Of a stretch of 8,083 nt of DNA, positions 5,399 to 8,083 are shown piece by piece. A program made the translations under genes and the position numbers. The stretch lies in assembly GCA_016844425.1 (NCBI GenBank), contig JAERML010000153.1, positions 1-8,083 on the forward strand, in the 5' to 3' direction. This stretch comes from Bacteroidota bacterium. Its GTDB lineage: Bacteria > Bacteroidota > UBA10030 > UBA6906. The first letter of the stretch is position 1; every line of letters starts with the position of its first letter. A model generated the notes under the pieces. That model worked only from the letters and a program-made list of their open reading frames with translations. It did no database searches and had not been told where the DNA came from.

Positions 5399-6328
5399 TC
5401 ATGCCACCTCCGCAAACAACGGATGCTGCACGTTCACCGATGCACTGATATGTTTCAACGCCGGAAACGCCGTAACGAGATTCTGCGGCACAAGAACGCG
5501 ATGCTTGTGACGCACCAGGTGCCGCAACTGGAACCCGTTCACCAGCGAGTTTGCTTCCGGATCGTTGTGAAAGACAACGAACGTTGTGCTGGCGCGCTGC
5601 CTCATCTGTTCAATGAGAGAGAGTAACTGCTCAAGCTCTCGGTTGTTGTACAAATAACGGTACCGGTCGCTGACAAGGTAATTTCCGCTCTGGTGTTTTG
5701 AAAACGGACGATCCCATGTCAGCACATTTCGCCCCATCATCCGGAAGTACGCCGCACCGTTCCACGACTGGCACGTGAACGGCATATGCTGCTTGATGCC
5801 CGGCAGGTCAACGTTCACCAGGTGGAGCTTGTTCTCCTGGAAGAAGTTGTACATCAGTGGGCTGTTCCACGAGTTGTGCCGAACCTCCACAAACAGGCGA
5901 TGCGGCTGAAACGCTTTCGCCAGCTGCATGAGGTACATCCTGCGCTCGTTGATATTGGTGAAGGAGTACGGAAACTGGATGAGGAGACCGCCCAGCTTGC
6001 CGACAGCTTCAAGAGGCTCCAGCATGCGGTGGACAGCGCGCACATCGCCGTAGTCTGCCGTGTAGGTATGGGTGAAGCCGTGAAAGAGCTTCACGGTAAA
6101 AACAAAATCCTTGTTCCCCGAGACATCATCCAGCCAACGACACGCATGATCGGACGACAACGACGTATTATAGAAGGTGGCGTTGATCTCCACGCTGTCG
6201 AAAAACTGACTGTAGTACTCCAGCTTCCGAAAACCTTTTTTGGGCCGCGGTGGATAAAAGACTTTGCTGAACGGCTCCAGATCCCATCCCCCCATCCCGA
6301 CGTAGATTTTCTCCCGATCAAGACTCAT
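5399..6328 (-). CDS. DUF72 (YecE-like) TIM-barrel protein
   Basis: Known: DUF72 proteins are soluble TIM-barrel proteins of unknown function. Seen: 309 aa with the family motifs in order: YVGMGGWD (9-16), LEYYSQFFDSVEINATFY (36-53), FVFTVKLFHGFTH (75-87), LLIQFPYSF (115-123), VEVRHNSW (147-154), YFRMMGRN (194-201; most members have YxRfHGRN, so the His is Met here) and FVVFHNDPEANSLVNGFQL (250-268). The length is slightly above the usual 230-290 because of a C-terminal tail (about 281-309). Start: AAGGAG in AAGGAGAGGAGATC just before ATG. A sigma70-like promoter at 6475-6503 contains a repressor dyad in its spacer, giving a leader of about 140 nt with a hairpin. Inferred: repressed by the divergent XRE-S24 protein and perhaps derepressed on DNA damage. 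Confidence 0.93.
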   Translation of the reverse strand: MSLDREKIYVGMGGWDLEPFSKVFYPPRPKKGFRKLEYYSQFFDSVEINATFYNTSLSSDHACRWLDDVSGNKDFVFTVKLFHGFTHTYTADYGDVRAVHRMLEPLEAVGKLGGLLIQFPYSFTNINERRMYLMQLAKAFQPHRLFVEVRHNSWNSPLMYNFFQENKLHLVNVDLPGIKQHMPFTCQSWNGAAYFRMMGRNVLTWDRPFSKHQSGNYLVSDRYRYLYNNRELEQLLSLIEQMRQRASTTFVVFHNDPEANSLVNGFQLRHLVRHKHRVLVPQNLVTAFPALKHISASVNVQHPLFAEVA

Positions 6329-6370
6329 GATCTCCTCTCCTTCTATGCTTTGTGCCTTTTCCCGAAGGGA

Positions 6371-6418
6371 CCCCCGCCTGCTTTAGAGTATCACACAGGG
6401 CGGGCAGGCCTTCGGGGG
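6371..6418. repeat. Bulged hairpin in the DUF72 leader
   Basis: CCCCC-GCCTGC (6371-6381) pairs with GCAGGC (6404-6409) and GGGGG (6414-6418) across a 4-nt CTTC bulge, with a 22-nt loop. It would form in the 5' leader of the DUF72 transcript, about 45 nt before the start codon. It looks like a dispersed palindromic repeat rather than a terminator (no U-tract). Confidence 0.4.
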
Positions 6419-6474
6419 TGGTTTCCAAAAACACCTTGACAGCAACTAGAAAATTGCCTATCTTTGCCTCACCA

Positions 6475-6503
6475 ACCATACGACATTTTTGTCGCCTTGT
6501 CAA
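6475..6503 (-). promoter_or_regulatory. DUF72 promoter
   Basis: On the minus strand: TTGACA (6498-6503), an exactly 17-bp spacer, and TATGGT (6475-6480). The perfect -35 and ideal spacing make this convincing. The spacer contains the whole 14-bp dyad at 6481-6494. Confidence 0.65.
6481..6494. promoter_or_regulatory. Operator-like dyad O1
   Basis: CGACATTTTTGTCG has 5-bp arms around four T's, matching YGACA-N4-TGTCR. It occupies the DUF72 promoter spacer, so bound repressor would block RNA polymerase. Confidence 0.6.
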
Positions 6504-6512
6504 GAGAAAAAT

Positions 6513-6526
6513 TGACAAAATTGTCA
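6513..6526. promoter_or_regulatory. Operator-like dyad O2
   Basis: TGACAAAATTGTCA has 6-bp arms and the same 14-bp geometry as O1. The centres are 32 bp apart, about three helical turns, so two bound dimers would face the same side of the DNA. O2 lies 4 bp upstream of the repressor's TATAAT. Confidence 0.6.
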
Positions 6527-6530
6527 CATC

Positions 6531-6536
6531 TATAAT
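6531..6536 (+). promoter_or_regulatory. -10 box of the repressor gene
   Basis: A perfect TATAAT 106 nt before the repressor ATG, with no good -35 at 16-18 bp (AAAATT region); the TTGACA at 6512-6517 is only 13 bp away. O2 covers the spacer, so autoregulation is likely. Confidence 0.45.
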
Positions 6537-6538
6537 CA

Positions 6539-6631
6539 AACCACAAAGGCACGAAGGGCGGAGCCAAAGCGACATCTCATCAACAAGCCGTAATAATCGC
6601 CCTAAGAATTATTCTTTGTGTCTTTGTGGTT
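6539..6631. repeat. 93-bp palindromic element with AACCACAAAG termini
   Basis: The left arm (6539-6556) and right arm (6614-6631) pair at 16 of 18 positions; each arm is two 8- to 9-bp units on a CACAAAG core. An inner AATAAT/ATTATT pair lies within. It forms most of the repressor's 5' leader and ends right at the weak ribosome site (AGGGA, 6632-6636). Architecture matches the element at 2702-2798. Confidence 0.65.
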
Positions 6632-6642
6632 AGGGAAAAATC

Positions 6643-7293
6643 ATGAAGCAATCGATCGCACAGCGGATCCGTCAGGCACGGACACAGAAAGAAATGGACC
6701 AGGCAAAGCTTGCAGCGAAGCTCGACGTCGCAACGCGCACGGTTCAGCGATGGGAGAAAGGGGAACAGGTACCCGACAGCAATTACCTCATGCGCATCGC
6801 CAAGGTCACCAACGTTGCACCCCATTGGCTGCTCACCGGTAACGGCGAGATGTACGCGAAGTCGCAGGTGGAGTCAAACATCATCCCCCTGCCGACAGGA
6901 CGCTACAAACGCGTCGAACTCGTCTCGCTCCCATTGCTCTCGTCGGTCCCCGGCGGAGCGCCGAGCCTGATGTTCCATCCCGACTACGTTGAGAAGTACA
7001 TCACGGTCGACGACATCAAGGATACAAATGCGTTTGCGCTGGAAGTGAAGGGAAACAGCATGGCGCCGCGCATCGAGGACGGCGACATCATTGTTGTCAG
7101 CCCAAAGCTCGAGGCGCGCACCGGCGATATCTGCGTGGTACGGGTAAGCGACGAGGACACGGTGAAGCGTGTGAAGATCGAGGATCAGTTCATCCATCTC
7201 ATTCCGCTGAATCCCGAATACGAACCGATGGCGGTACGAAAAAAGGATGTGGCGTTTGTGTGGAGGGTGGTGAAGGTGATTAAAAGCGTGTGA
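6643..7293 (+). CDS. XRE-family repressor with S24 (LexA/CI-type) autoprotease domain
   Basis: Known: such repressors bind operators as dimers and cleave themselves when RecA filaments form after DNA damage. Seen: 216 aa. An N-terminal helix-turn-helix covers residues ~5-65 (MDQAKLAAKLDVATRTVQRW, 18-37, with GEQVPDSNYLMRIAKV following), then a linker (66-95) and the S24 peptidase fold. The catalytic Ser is S139 in VKGNSMAPRIEDGD; the Lys is K175 in EDTVKRVK. The likely cleavage region LLSSVPGGAPS (98-108) has Gly-Gly where LexA and CI have Ala-Gly or Cys-Gly. The C-terminus NPEYEPM...VWRVVKVI is typical of S24 dimerisation strands. Start: ATG with a weak AGGGA site. It is divergent from DUF72 across two matched dyads, so autoregulation plus DUF72 control is likely. 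A CI-type phage origin is possible, but no phage genes are adjacent. Confidence 0.93.
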   Translation: MKQSIAQRIRQARTQKEMDQAKLAAKLDVATRTVQRWEKGEQVPDSNYLMRIAKVTNVAPHWLLTGNGEMYAKSQVESNIIPLPTGRYKRVELVSLPLLSSVPGGAPSLMFHPDYVEKYITVDDIKDTNAFALEVKGNSMAPRIEDGDIIVVSPKLEARTGDICVVRVSDEDTVKRVKIEDQFIHLIPLNPEYEPMAVRKKDVAFVWRVVKVIKSV

Positions 7294-7301
7294 GGAGGGG
7301 A

Positions 7302-7357
7302 GAAAGTGAAAAGTAGAAAGTAGAAAGTAAGAAGTAAGAAGTAAGAAGTAAGAAGTA
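7302..7357. repeat. Heptamer array, eight units of RRAAGTA
   Basis: GAAAGTG, AAAAGTA, GAAAGTA twice, then AGAAGTA four times in exact 7-nt steps. It begins 9 nt after the repressor stop codon. Confidence 0.85.
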
Positions 7358-7387
7358 AGACGAGAGACTAGAACTGAAGAGGCCTTG

Positions 7388-7429
7388 ACTGCCTTCTGCC
7401 TACTGCCTGCTGCCTGCTGCCTGCTGCCT
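7388..7429. repeat. Heptamer array, six units of NCTGCCT
   Basis: ACTGCCT, TCTGCCT, ACTGCCT and GCTGCCT three times in 7-nt steps, then a partial GCT. The unit differs from the array 30 nt upstream but the period is the same. The remaining intergenic DNA (7430-7579) shows only a weak CCTGC/GCAGG hairpin at 7518-7533 and no gene. Confidence 0.8.
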
Positions 7430-7579
7430 GCTTTGTTCATCCGCGTCTCGCATCTTTCCCTTCGTTGCCTGCTATCCCCACGTGACTCAATTCGACACAA
7501 GTGTTTGCCAGAAGACCTGCCACCATGCAGGAATCATTCCCCAGCCCTCACGTCATAAGAACGTCTTCCAGCTCCCGGC

Positions 7580-8083
7580 TTAATAACTCTTTGGATCCAT
7601 TGGATCCGTTCCCTTCTTTACTTCCTCTCCATCCGTCCGACCATCACCATCGGTATCTGGCTTGAACGGATCAGTCCCAAAACGCCATTCTTCCTCATTG
7701 TCCAAACCATCGTGATCGGGATCCGCGCGGGGATCGAGCCAGTTTGTGCAACTAGGACAATACTTGCGTTCCCAGGCATCTGGCAAACCATCCAGGTCAC
7801 GATCTGTACCGTCTTTATTGTAGTAGCCAACAGTTTGTGATACTTGAATTGCCCCAAGTGAGTTCTCGCCGTCAATGGTGAGACGAACAAGATAGCTCCC
7901 CGGAATTTGCCACTCAACCCGGGCGCCGTACACTCCATCGTTTGAAACTCCGTCGCCATGCTTGCCATCGTCTTCCAATCGAATCTGGATTATCTTCTTG
8001 TCCGGTCGGGTGATCTCAACCATCGCCCTCATGTTGGTGACGAAGCCCTTCGCATCAACAACAGAGGCAAGAATGTTCGACAA
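7580..8083 (-). CDS. Secreted-type protein with thrombospondin-3-like calcium repeats, 5' end beyond window
   Basis: Seen: a minus-strand frame of 167 codons, open at the right edge and ending with TAA at 7580-7582, so this is a C-terminal fragment; the TTG at the edge is only the first complete codon. It begins in a beta-rich stretch, has DDGKHGDGVSNDGVY (38-52), a pattern common in extracellular beta-sandwich domains, then three Asp-rich motifs: DRDLDGLPDAWE (94-105), DPDHDGLDNEEE (121-132) and DTDGDGRTDGEE (143-154). A CPSC pair (110-113) may form a disulfide. Known: DxDxDG motifs of this type bind calcium and stiffen surface or secreted proteins. It ends shortly after the last repeat (MDPKSY), with no LPXTG, PEP-CTERM or T9SS sorting tail visible. 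Unrelated to the DNA-repair genes as far as can be seen. Confidence 0.85.
   Translation of the reverse strand: MSNILASVVDAKGFVTNMRAMVEITRPDKKIIQIRLEDDGKHGDGVSNDGVYGARVEWQIPGSYLVRLTIDGENSLGAIQVSQTVGYYNKDGTDRDLDGLPDAWERKYCPSCTNWLDPRADPDHDGLDNEEEWRFGTDPFKPDTDGDGRTDGEEVKKGTDPMDPKSY

Noticed and set aside
6436..6464. Plus-strand promoter-like TTGACA-N17-TATCTT
   Set aside because: It would start transcription inside the DUF72 promoter and about 170 nt before the repressor; the TATAAT at 6531 fits better. Possibly a chance match.
6318..6575. Minus-strand open frame upstream of and overlapping the DUF72 start
   Set aside because: Its start lies upstream of the DUF72 promoter and it reads through operators and a palindromic repeat; the later in-frame ATG at 6479 overlaps the -10 box.
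7302..7429. CRISPR array
   Set aside because: Units are 7 nt with no spacers and no cas genes nearby.
6874..7500. Minus-strand open frame of 208 codons
   Set aside because: Antisense to the repressor and built partly from heptamer-array translation (runs of Ser, Leu, Gln); not a gene.
7518..7533. CCTGC/GCAGG hairpin as terminator of the calcium-repeat gene
   Set aside because: Only a 5-bp stem with no U-tract and about 50 nt beyond the stop; too weak to call.

Overview
The window looks bacterial. It has Shine-Dalgarno sites, sigma70-like promoters, a LexA/CI-type S24 repressor, a MazEF-type remnant and a thrombospondin-3-like secreted protein. Intergenic DNA is moderately GC-rich and full of short periodic repeats, a pattern I associate with environmental Bacteroidota/Chlorobiota-Ignavibacteria-like genomes. 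That lineage guess is weak and rests on no search.

Left part (1-3560, minus strand, read right to left): a gene for a RecA/RadA-like protein with a degenerate P-loop, broken by a 5-bp tandem duplication; a 91-aa protein starting MGRT; a strong hairpin; then a B-family DNA polymerase that runs off the left edge (769 codons visible, no stop). The polymerase resembles the 'inactivated' archaeal PolB2 clade: proofreading motifs are eroded and the first Asp of motif C is lost, but the motif A Asp and the second motif C Asp remain. I suggest the three genes form one archaeal-type DNA-repair or damage-tolerance cassette.

Middle (3500-5400): a divergent promoter region; a collapsed mazEF-like locus (ribbon-helix-helix antitoxin start joined to the last ~44 codons of a MazF toxin in another frame); a complete SRAP (YedK/HMCES-type) abasic-site protein; a hairpin-rich, repeat-rich intergenic region; and a small minus-strand membrane protein.

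Right part (5399-8083): a DUF72 protein (minus) and an XRE-S24 repressor (plus) are divergent. Between them lie two 14-bp dyads, YGACA-N4-TGTCR, centred 32 bp apart. One fills the spacer of the DUF72 promoter and the other sits against the repressor's -10 box, so the repressor probably controls both genes. Two more heptamer arrays follow, then the C-terminal part of a calcium-binding-repeat secreted protein entering from the right edge.

Together the left cassette, SRAP and the S24 repressor suggest a DNA-damage theme, but co-regulation of all of them is not shown: the repressor dyads occur only in the DUF72-repressor gap. Four arrays with a strict 7-bp period and two ~95-bp palindromic elements with AACCAC-type ends fill the intergenic space.
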